Origin: Toxorhynchites rutilus septentrionalis
Lineage: Eukaryota > Arthropoda > Insecta > Diptera > Culicidae
Direction of reading: 5' to 3'
Assembly (NCBI RefSeq): GCF_029784135.1
Contig: NC_073746.1
Span: 231,496,024-231,560,023 of the forward strand
DNA: 64,000 nt
The notes under the pieces were generated by a model. That model worked only from the letters and a program-made list of their open reading frames with translations, did no database searches and had not been told where the DNA came from. Made by a program: the position numbers and the translations under genes. Positions 18,728-26,449 of this stretch are shown here, in pieces (position 1 is the first letter of the stretch; the number at the start of each line of letters is the position of its first letter).

Positions 18728-21682
18728 TCACCGTCGGACGTTGTCAGCACTTTGGTCAGCCCTCCACCTTCGCTGCAGCTCCGACATGATTTGTGTGATT
18801 GCACTGCTCACGGCATTCCAGATCATCTCGTCGCGACACATCTCCTCCACAATATTCTCGACATGAAGTGCAGGCAGCCCCTCGCGCCTTTCGGTGAACC
18901 TGGGACAGACAAAAACGACGTGCTCCGGTGTTTCCTCCATATCTCCACACTCCGGACAGAGGGGTGAAACTGCGTGCCCGAACCGGTGTAGATATTGCCT
19001 GAAACAGCCATGCCCAGACAGAAACTGCGTCAAGTAAAAGTTAACTTCACCGTGTTTCCTGTTCAACCAGGTCGAAAGTACCGGTATCAGCCTGTACGTC
19101 CATCTACCATTTTCTGCCGTATCCCATTCATACTGCCATTTGTCCAACGACTCCGCTCTCATCAATTTCCGGATACCTCTGCTTTCCCGTCGCTTGTAGA
19201 ACTCGCTATCTTCCGCCAGAGTGATGCAGATGGGAATCATTCCGGCGATTACACACACAGCTTCTGTCGAAATGGTCCTATAAGCACTTACGACTCGCAT
19301 GGCCATGAGTCGGAATGTGCTGTTCAGCTTCCTCCGATTTCGGTGGGTTTCCAGAGCCGCCAACCAGGCAGGGCCACCATACCTCAGTATCGACGAAGAT
19401 ACACTTGCCAAGAGACGCCTCTTGCTGCTGCTTGGGCCAAAGCTATTTGGCATGATCCTCGCCACCACGTTGATGGCCTTTGACGCCTTCCCACATGCAT
19501 AGTCGACGTGCTGGTTGAAGTTCAGCCGGTCGTCGATCATGACTCCGAGGTACTTCACCGCCCGCTTCGAAACGATGGTATGTCCTCCGACCGATACCTC
19601 TGCCCGCAGCACTGCCTTACAATTGCTCACTAACAGCACCTCGGTTTTGTGATGTGCCATCTGGAGCTTTACGCTGTCCATCCAACTACCGATCATGTCT
19701 ACAGCCTCAGTCGCCAACATTTCCACCTCCTGAAGCGTCTCGCCGATTACCGTTGTTACGATGTCGTCCGCGAAGCCCACGATCTCCACACCTCTGGGTA
19801 GCTTCAGCCTTAGAACACCGTCGTACATCGTGTTCCAAAGCGTAGGACCTATGATGGAGCCTTGTGGAACTCCCGCCGAGATATTGTTCACTATCTGTCC
19901 CCTGTCTGTGTTGTATACCAGGATCCGATTCTGGAAATAACTCCTCAGTATCCTGTACAGGTAGCTAGGGACCTTCAATCTGTGTAGCGCCTCGGCGATG
20001 GCCTCCCAGCTGGCACTATTGAAGGCGTTCTTCACGTCAATCAAAATCACCGCGCAGTAACGGTCGCCTCTTCGTTTTTGTTTAAGCGAGACCTGAGCTT
20101 TCTCGATAACTGTCCGAATAGCGTCCACTGTCGACTTTCCTTTCCGGAACCCGAACTGCATTTTCGACAATCCGTGGTCATCCTCCGTGCATTTCACCAG
20201 TCTGTTGAGAATAACCCTTTCCAAGAGCTTTCCCAAAGTATCCAACAAACAAATAGGCCTATACGACGCTGGATCTCCAGGTGGCTTTCCTGGTTTCGGG
20301 AGCAGCACCAACTTTTGTATCTTCCATTCCGCAGGGAAGAGACCGTCATCCAGGCATTTCTGCAGCACCACCCTGAACATGTCGGGGAAAGCAAGGATCG
20401 CCGATTTCAGGGCCACATTGGGGATTCCGTCGGGGCCGGGTGCTTTTTTCAACTTTAGACCTTTTGCCACCGCGATGAGTTCTTCGTTGGTGACTTGTGC
20501 GTTCTCTGCTTCGTCCTCACCGTACAGTGTGGGTGGCCACGTCGGTGGGTCGTGCTGCGGAAAGAGTCCATTCACAATGACCTCGAGTTTTTCCGGACAT
20601 AATTCCATGGGAGTCGTTGAACTACGGAATTTCGCCATCACGATTCGATATGCTTCACCCCAAGGATTTGCGTCGACGTCTCGACACAGCTCCCTATAGC
20701 AGTTCGATTTGCTCCTACGTATCTCTCGTTTCAAGGCGGCTCTGGTCGCTCGGAAAGACGCGCGGTGCTCCTCTCTCTCTACATCGGTTCGTGCCCTCTG
20801 GACTCTTCTTCTGGCTCGTAGACAGTTAGCGCGGAGGATGCTGAGTGTCTCGTTCCACCAGTAGGCTGGACGTCGTTCATTCGTCGGGTTCAGTCTTCTC
20901 GGCATCGCTGTATCGCATGCCCTCACCAATGTTCCTGCCAGCCCGTCGGCGCTCAGATTAAGAGTTCTGCTGTCTATGCGTAGTGCTTCGACGAAAAGCT
21001 CCTTGTCAAAAACCTTTGTCCTCCACTTCCGCTCAAAGGTTTTTGTATTCCGTACCGCTGCGGGATTCCGTTGGCCGACACTATACAGGATTGCCTGGTG
21101 GTCGCTGTGTGTGTATCCCTCCGACACTCTCCACTTCGTATTAGCCGCCAGTGATGGACTGCAGAAAGTTACATCGATGATGGATTCGCGGCCGTCCCTT
21201 CGAAAGGTGCTGCTAGTGCCTTCGTTCAGAAGTGTGACGTCTAGTTTTGCGAAGGCTTCTAGTAGGCTGTACCCCCTGGCGTTGGTGCATCTGCTTCCCC
21301 ACTCCTCAGCCCAGGCGTTGAAGTCTCCTCCGATGATGACTGGTTTGCGGCCGCTGACCTTATCCGTGAGTACGTCCAACATCTCGTGAAACTGCTCCGC
21401 TGACCATCTTGGGGGTGCATAGCAACTACACATGAAGATTCCGTTGATTTTGACGATCACGAAACCTTCCTGTGAGCTTTCCACCACTTCTTGGATGGGG
21501 TACCTTCCCATCACTAGTATTGCAGCCATCCCTGCTTTATCCACCACCCATTTTCCGTTATCGCGAGGAACTCGGTACGGTTCTGCGATCATTGCAACGT
21601 CGCATTTAGTTTCAGTTGTTGACTGCCACAACAATTGCTGTGCTATGTCGCAATGATTGAGGTTGAGCTGGGTAACCTCCAT
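18728..21682 (-). CDS. R1-clade ORF2 (APE endonuclease and reverse transcriptase), element B
   Basis: 984 residues, starting at the ATG of TAATG; an upstream in-frame ATG at 21721 lies within ORF1 and is less likely. APE-type endonuclease: QLNLNH, AEPY, GGDFNAW (about residue 118), STFRR, SIIDVTF, SDHQAI (about 193). RT: PGPDGIPN (about 415), LLPKPGKPPGDPASYRPI, IDVKNAFNS, GVPQGS, GFADDIV (about 637), then the thumb and a C-terminal CPECGDMEETPEHVVFVC zinc motif. It nicks the target and primes cDNA synthesis there. Differences from A and C include GSIIG for GSILG and NCKAV for NRKAV. Length suits the R1 clade. Confidence 0.95.
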   Translation of the reverse strand: MEVTQLNLNHCDIAQQLLWQSTTETKCDVAMIAEPYRVPRDNGKWVVDKAGMAAILVMGRYPIQEVVESSQEGFVIVKINGIFMCSCYAPPRWSAEQFHEMLDVLTDKVSGRKPVIIGGDFNAWAEEWGSRCTNARGYSLLEAFAKLDVTLLNEGTSSTFRRDGRESIIDVTFCSPSLAANTKWRVSEGYTHSDHQAILYSVGQRNPAAVRNTKTFERKWRTKVFDKELFVEALRIDSRTLNLSADGLAGTLVRACDTAMPRRLNPTNERRPAYWWNETLSILRANCLRARRRVQRARTDVEREEHRASFRATRAALKREIRRSKSNCYRELCRDVDANPWGEAYRIVMAKFRSSTTPMELCPEKLEVIVNGLFPQHDPPTWPPTLYGEDEAENAQVTNEELIAVAKGLKLKKAPGPDGIPNVALKSAILAFPDMFRVVLQKCLDDGLFPAEWKIQKLVLLPKPGKPPGDPASYRPICLLDTLGKLLERVILNRLVKCTEDDHGLSKMQFGFRKGKSTVDAIRTVIEKAQVSLKQKRRGDRYCAVILIDVKNAFNSASWEAIAEALHRLKVPSYLYRILRSYFQNRILVYNTDRGQIVNNISAGVPQGSIIGPTLWNTMYDGVLRLKLPRGVEIVGFADDIVTTVIGETLQEVEMLATEAVDMIGSWMDSVKLQMAHHKTEVLLVSNCKAVLRAEVSVGGHTIVSKRAVKYLGVMIDDRLNFNQHVDYACGKASKAINVVARIMPNSFGPSSSKRRLLASVSSSILRYGGPAWLAALETHRNRRKLNSTFRLMAMRVVSAYRTISTEAVCVIAGMIPICITLAEDSEFYKRRESRGIRKLMRAESLDKWQYEWDTAENGRWTYRLIPVLSTWLNRKHGEVNFYLTQFLSGHGCFRQYLHRFGHAVSPLCPECGDMEETPEHVVFVCPRFTERREGLPALHVENIVEEMCRDEMIWNAVSSAITQIMSELQRRWRADQSADNVRR

Positions 21683-23133
21683 TACTGCGAACCCGCAATC
21701 GCCTTTTTGTACGCCGGACATTTGAAGCTACCTGTGACGTGGTCGTTTCCGTCCTCCTCCTTGCACAACATGCACCTCGGTTGCTTGGTGCAGTCTCTAG
21801 CAACGTGACCTTCCGTCCCGCACTTCCTGCACAATTTCGATCTGTCAGGACCACCGCAGTTTTTCGCCTGGTGACCGAAGCCCATGCATTGAAAGCATCT
21901 CTCCATTTGCTTGGCCATACGAGGGGGAGCTTTCATCGGGCACACGGACCACCCCACTTTTATTTTACCCTTCTCCACCAGTTTATTCGCAGCTTGTTTC
22001 GAGAGCCGTATCGAGGCCGTTTGTGTCCCACCGTATGCCTTTCTCAGCCGGATTGTCATTGGCACATCGCCAAGGTCACATTGTGACTGTAACGCAGTTC
22101 TCAATTCCTCAACAGTCGTGATCTCGTCCAGATACCGGCACTCGATGGTTGATTCCTGAGAGAGAGCTCTCACCTTCGCCTCCTCCCCTAGTAACTTCTC
22201 AATGAGTTGTTTGAAAGCGGAGCTCTTAACCGCTGGATCTTTTTTAAGCTCGAAGAGCATCTCGCCTTTCTGCGTGCGCCTAGTTTTCACGACGTTCTCG
22301 CCCAGTGTCTGCAACTCCGGATCGTCTCTCACTTTCCGAAGGATAGCTGCATACGATACTCCTGCTGACACTTCAACGATCAAAGCATCGCCCTTGATTC
22401 GCTCCACTCGAGGTCCGAGTTTCTTCTTTTCCTGCTCAACTTTTTTCTTCTTCTCCTTCTGTTTTTTGCGTTTTTCTGCCTGGTTATCGACAGTACGCCA
22501 TTCACTGCTTTCACCTCCTTTCGCGTTACTCAGATCGTTCTTGGCCTTTTTCAGCTCTTCTTCTTCTCCTGGGGTGTCCCTCCTTCGCTTGTCCGATCGT
22601 GTGTTCAGAGGACCCTTCGGCGTCTCAAGTATCTCGACGGGTTTCTCATTCGCCTCGAGCAGAGCCTTTTCAGCACCCTCTGCTCTCATCTGCAGCTCCT
22701 TATGCTCGCGTTCAGCAACCATGACGACCGATCTGATGCTCGTCACCAGATGTTTTATTTTTAAGTGGACATTGTTTTTGTCCTTTACGAACTCGTAAAG
22801 TTCGTTGACCTTTTTCCTAACGTCCGTGATGCTGAGCCTCCCAAGTTGCCCTTCTTGGGATGCGCTTGAGGTCAGCGTAAACAACTGGCTCTGTACGGAG
22901 CCAAGATCTCCTTGGAATGCTTGGGCGGCAAACACTTCTTGTGGTTTTGTGTTGCTTGTACTCGTTGTGGCTACTCGAGTGACAGGTGACCTCAGCATTC
23001 GTCCGCTTCTCGCGAACACATTCTCCTCTCCATCGTTTGTTGGTGTGTTATTGCAACTATTCATATTTTTCTGGGTCCCAACTTCGGGCCGCTGTCTCCG
23101 CTCGTTGTACATAGTCGCTACCAGTGATCCCAT
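21682..23133 (-). CDS. R1-clade ORF1 (Gag-like RNA-binding protein), element B
   Basis: 483 codons from the ATG at 23133, or 460 from ATG at 23064 (MNSCNN); the second matches the likely start in the other elements, because the 69 bases between are leader-like. Order: Ser/Thr-rich N-terminus with FARSGRMLRSP, a helical region, a Lys/Glu-rich low-complexity stretch (KRKKQKEKKKK), a conserved domain (ALIVEV...ILRKVRDDPEL), then three zinc knuckles: CFQCMGFGHQAKNC, CRKCGTEGHVARDC and CMLCKEEDGNDH...C. ORF1 proteins coat element RNA to form the RNP. Its TAA overlaps the ORF2 ATG (TAATG, 21684-21680), so ORF2 probably depends on termination-reinitiation. No disabling mutation seen. Confidence 0.93.
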   Translation of the reverse strand: MGSLVATMYNERRQRPEVGTQKNMNSCNNTPTNDGEENVFARSGRMLRSPVTRVATTSTSNTKPQEVFAAQAFQGDLGSVQSQLFTLTSSASQEGQLGRLSITDVRKKVNELYEFVKDKNNVHLKIKHLVTSIRSVVMVAEREHKELQMRAEGAEKALLEANEKPVEILETPKGPLNTRSDKRRRDTPGEEEELKKAKNDLSNAKGGESSEWRTVDNQAEKRKKQKEKKKKVEQEKKKLGPRVERIKGDALIVEVSAGVSYAAILRKVRDDPELQTLGENVVKTRRTQKGEMLFELKKDPAVKSSAFKQLIEKLLGEEAKVRALSQESTIECRYLDEITTVEELRTALQSQCDLGDVPMTIRLRKAYGGTQTASIRLSKQAANKLVEKGKIKVGWSVCPMKAPPRMAKQMERCFQCMGFGHQAKNCGGPDRSKLCRKCGTEGHVARDCTKQPRCMLCKEEDGNDHVTGSFKCPAYKKAIAGSQ

Positions 23134-23170
23134 GGTTATCTATGCAAGCAGTGAGGCCATGCAGGGGTTG

Positions 23171-23195
23171 ACACGGTCCTTCATGGGGACCGTGT
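23171..23195 (-). other. Leader hairpin of element B
   Basis: Perfect 9-bp stem ACACGGTCC/GGACCGTGT with a 7-nt loop containing an ATG. The same hairpin lies in C, G and J. Confidence 0.75.
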
Positions 23196-23658
23196 TCAGA
23201 GCCAGATCAGCGCAAGTCAGGAATGTGACATCTGACGCCTAGTACCTAGTGCCTGGGCCTAGACGAGCATCGAACGTACCCGAAGACTTGCCAAGTTATT
23301 ACCGGGACGGGGGCAACCGCACTATTAGCCCAAACGCCATTTCAGGACGGTGTCACCCTTCCTTACTCAGGGAACAGGATAGTACGACTGTCAGCCTTTA
23401 GCGTCGTGTTGAAATCGTTTCCGTATCGTGTCCGTTTTCTATGTCGTAACCAGTATGTCGTAATCAGGATCTTACTGGCGTCAATCCTGATGTGCTTGGC
23501 ACTCCTTTCGTGGCTCCTGTACACGGTATTTCCCCCGTGCAATCTCCAATAGGCTTTACCGCGCCCTTACTCGCGTTGTCACCCGATTAGTCGCCTCATA
23601 CGACAGGGACAGGGACCAAGACCCGAAGTGCTATTCTAGGCCGGCAACTCCACGGCTC

Positions 23659-23913
23659 ACTGCGTGTGCGTGTACATTTGCGTGTATGTGTTTGTGTGTG
23701 CGTGTGTGTGTTTGCGTGTACGTGGGCGTGTGCGTTTGCGGGAGTGTGTGTTTTGGTTAGTTGGTTGGTTGATGTTATCAAAAACAGTGTGAGAGAGTGA
23801 GCAGTCAGCCGCTGCGATGCGTTTTTTTGTGTGTGAGACTGTGCGCGTCTGCGTGTGTACATGTGTTCATTTGTGCGTGCATGTGCGTGTATGTGTTTGT
23901 GTGTGCGTTTTTT
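23659..23913 (+). repeat. TG-rich simple repeat, right piece
   Basis: GTGTGTGCGTGTGTGTG-type sequence, with a second copy of the GAGAGAGTGAGCAGTCAGCC block near 23790. This is the 5' flank of element B and continues the target split off at 15490 and 18131. Confidence 0.8.
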
Positions 23914-24474
23914 TAGAGCAGCGAGTAGAGAGTAGAGAGAGTGGAAAGGAGAGAGGAGAGAGTAGAGAGTAGAGAGAGTAGAAAGGAGAGAGGAGAGAGT
24001 AGAGAGTAGAGAGAGTAGAGAGAGTAGAGAGTAGAGAGAGTAGGGAGGAGAGAGTAGAGAGTAGAGAGTTGAGAGTAGAGAGTAGAGAGTAGAGAGTAGA
24101 GAGAGTAGAGAGAGTAGAGAGTAGAGAGAGTAGAGAGTAGGGAGAGTATGAGGAGTGAAGAGAGAGTAGAGAGTAAGGAGAGTAGAATGAGTAGAAAGTA
24201 GAGAGAATAGAGAGTAGAGAGAGTAGAAAATAGGGAGAGTAGAGAGAGTAGAGAGATTAGAGAGTAGGGAGAGTAGAGAGAGCACAGAGTAGAGAGTAGA
24301 GATAGTAGAGAGTAGAAAGTAAAGAGAGTAGATAGAGTGGAGAGTAGAGAGAGTAGAGAGTAGAGAGAGTAGAGAGTAGAGAGTAGAGAGTAGAGAGTAG
24401 AGAGAGTAGAGAGTAGAGAAAGTAGAGAGAGTAGAGACTAGGGAGCGTATGAGGAGTGAAGAGAGAGTAGAGAG
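23914..24474 (+). repeat. (GTAGAGA/GTAGAGAGA)n satellite, block 1
   Basis: Irregular tandem 7- and 9-base units, purine-only except for the T, with variants such as GTAGGGAGA and GTATGAGGA. It ends exactly at the 5' end of element C. The long antisense Leu-Ser-Thr-Tyr frames here are artefacts of the repeat. Confidence 0.9.
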
Positions 24475-24935
24475 GCCGTGGAGTTGCCGGCCTAGAATAG
24501 CACTTCGGGTCTTGGTCCCTGTCCCTGTCGTATGAGGCGACTAATCGGGTGACAACGCGAGTAAGGGCGTGGTAAAGCCTATTGGAGATTGCACGGGGGA
24601 AATACCGTGTACAGGAGCCACGAAAGGAGTGCCAAGCACATCAGGATTGACGCCAGTAAGATCCTGATTACGACATACTGGTTACGACATAGATAACGGA
24701 CACGATACGGAAACGATTTCAACACGACGCTAAAGGCTGACAGTCGTACTATCCTGTTCCCTGAGTAAGGAAGGGTGACACCGTCCTGAAATGGCGTTTG
24801 GGCTAATAGTGCGGTTGCCCCCGTCCCGGTAATAACTTGGCAAGTCTTCGGGTACGTTCGATGCTCGTCTAGGCCCAGGCACTAGGTACTAGGCGTCAGA
24901 TGTCACATTCCTGACTTGCGCTGATCTGGCTCTGA

Positions 24936-24960
24936 ACACGGTCCCCATGAAGGACCGTGT
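24936..24960 (+). other. Leader hairpin of element C
   Basis: ACACGGTCC/GGACCGTGT stem with loop CCATGAA, about 105 bases upstream of the likely ORF1 start. Confidence 0.75.
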
Positions 24961-25066
24961 CAACCCCTGCATGGCCTCACTGCTTGCATAGATAACCATG
25001 GGATCACTGGTAGCGACTATGTACAACGAGCGGAGATAGCGGCCCGAAGTTGGGACCCAGAAAAAT

Positions 25067-26449
25067 ATGAATAGTTGCAATAACACACCAACAAACGATG
25101 GAGAGGAGAATGTGTTCGCGAGAAGCGGACGAATGCTGAGGTCACCTGTCACTTGAGTAGCCACAACGAGTACAAGCAACACAAAACCACAAGAAGTGTT
25201 TGCTGCCCAAGCATTCCAAGGAGATCTTGGCTCCGTACAGAGCCAGTTGTTTACGCTGACCTCAAGCTCATCCCAAGAAGGGCAACTTGGGAGGCTCAGC
25301 ATCACGGACGTTAGGAAAAAGGTCAACGAACTTTACGAGTTCGTAAAGGACAAAAACAATGTCCACTTAAAAATAAAACATCTGGTGACGAGCATCAGAT
25401 CGGTCGTCATGGTTGCTGAACGCGAGCATAAGGAGCTGCAGATGAGAGCAGAGGGTGCTGAAAAGGCTCTGCTCGAGGCGAATGAGAAACCCGTCGAGAT
25501 ACTTGAGACGCCGAAGGGTCCTCTGAACACACGATCGGACAAGAGAAGGAGGGACACCCCAGGAGAAGAAGAAGAGCTGAAAAAGGCCAAGAACGATCTG
25601 AGTAACGCGAAAGGAGGTGAAAGCAGTGAATGGCGTACTGTCGATAACCAGGCAGAAAAACGCAAAAAACAGAAGGAGAAGAAGAAAAAAGTTGAGCAGG
25701 AAAAGAAGAAACTCGGACCTCGAGTGGAGCGAATCAAGGGCGATGCTTTGATCGTTGAAGTGTCAGCAGGAGTATCGTATGCAGCTATCCTTCGGAAAGT
25801 GAGAGACGATCCGGAGTTGCAGACACTGGGCGAGAACGTCGTGAAAACTAGGCGCACGCAGAAAGGCGAGATGCTCTTCGAGCTTAAAAAAGATCCAGCG
25901 GTTAAGAGCTCCGCTTTCAAACAACTCATTGAGAAGTCACTAGGGGAGGAGGCGAAGGTGAGAGCTCTCTCTCAGGAATCAACCATCGAGTGCCGGTATC
26001 TGGGCGAGATCACGACTGTTGAGGAATTGAGAACTGCGTTACAGTCACAATGAGACCTTGGCGATGTGCCAATGACAATCCGGCTGAGAAAGGCATACGG
26101 TGGGACACAAACGGCCTCGATACGGCTCTCGAAACAAGCTGCGAATAAACTGGTGGAGAAGGGTAAAATAAAAGTGGGGTGGTCCGTGTGCCCGATGAAA
26201 GCTCCCCCTCGTATGGCCAAGCAAATGGAGAGATGCTTTCAATGCATGGGCTTCGGTCACCAGGCGAAAAACTGCGGTGGTCCTGACAGATCGAAATTGT
26301 GCAGGAAGTGCGGGACGGAAGGTCACGTTGCTAGAGACTGCACCAAGCAACCGAGGTGCATGTTGTGCAAGGAGGAGGACGGAAACGACCACGTCACAGG
26401 TAGCTTCAAATGTCCGGCGTACAAAAAGGCGATTGCGGGTTCGCAGTAA
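25067..26449 (+). pseudogene. R1-clade ORF1, element C, two nonsense mutations
   Basis: Reads in one frame from ATG 25067 (MNSCNN) to TAA 26447-26449, but is interrupted by TGA at 25154-25156 (B has CGA, a C-to-T change at a CpG) and TGA at 26051-26053 (B has TGT). All three zinc knuckles lie after the second stop. Otherwise it is nearly identical to ORF1 of B. The stop overlaps the ORF2 start (TAATG). Confidence 0.92.

Larger units (their letters stand above)
18151..23658 (-). mobile_element. R1-clade non-LTR retrotransposon B, full-length
   Basis: Minus strand: 5' end GCCGTGGAGTTGCCGG at 23658, a leader, ORF1, ORF2, a 3' UTR and an A tail at 18151-18181. The target duplication ACTGCGTGTGCGTG lies at 18137-18150 and 23659-23672. 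R1 itself gives 14-bp duplications. The target is TG-rich simple sequence, as for Waldo/Mino. Both ORFs are open. Confidence 0.95.

Noticed and set aside
22202..22798. 198-codon antisense frame over ORF1 of B (same at 25333-25929), and 145-162-codon antisense frames over ORF2 copies
   Set aside because: Shadows of the true ORFs produced by codon bias. Their conservation between B and C only reflects the near identity of the two elements.
23596..24285. 229-codon minus frame rich in Leu-Ser-Thr-Tyr, and similar frames at 43144-43701, 48474-48788 and 52738-53246
   Set aside because: They are translations of the GTAGAGA satellite on the other strand; the short repeat simply lacks stops in those frames.
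24475..24580. HDV-like self-cleaving ribozyme at the 5' end of the R1 elements
   Set aside because: Some non-LTR elements have one, but I could not lay out the nested pseudoknot on this leader by eye; a structure search would be needed.
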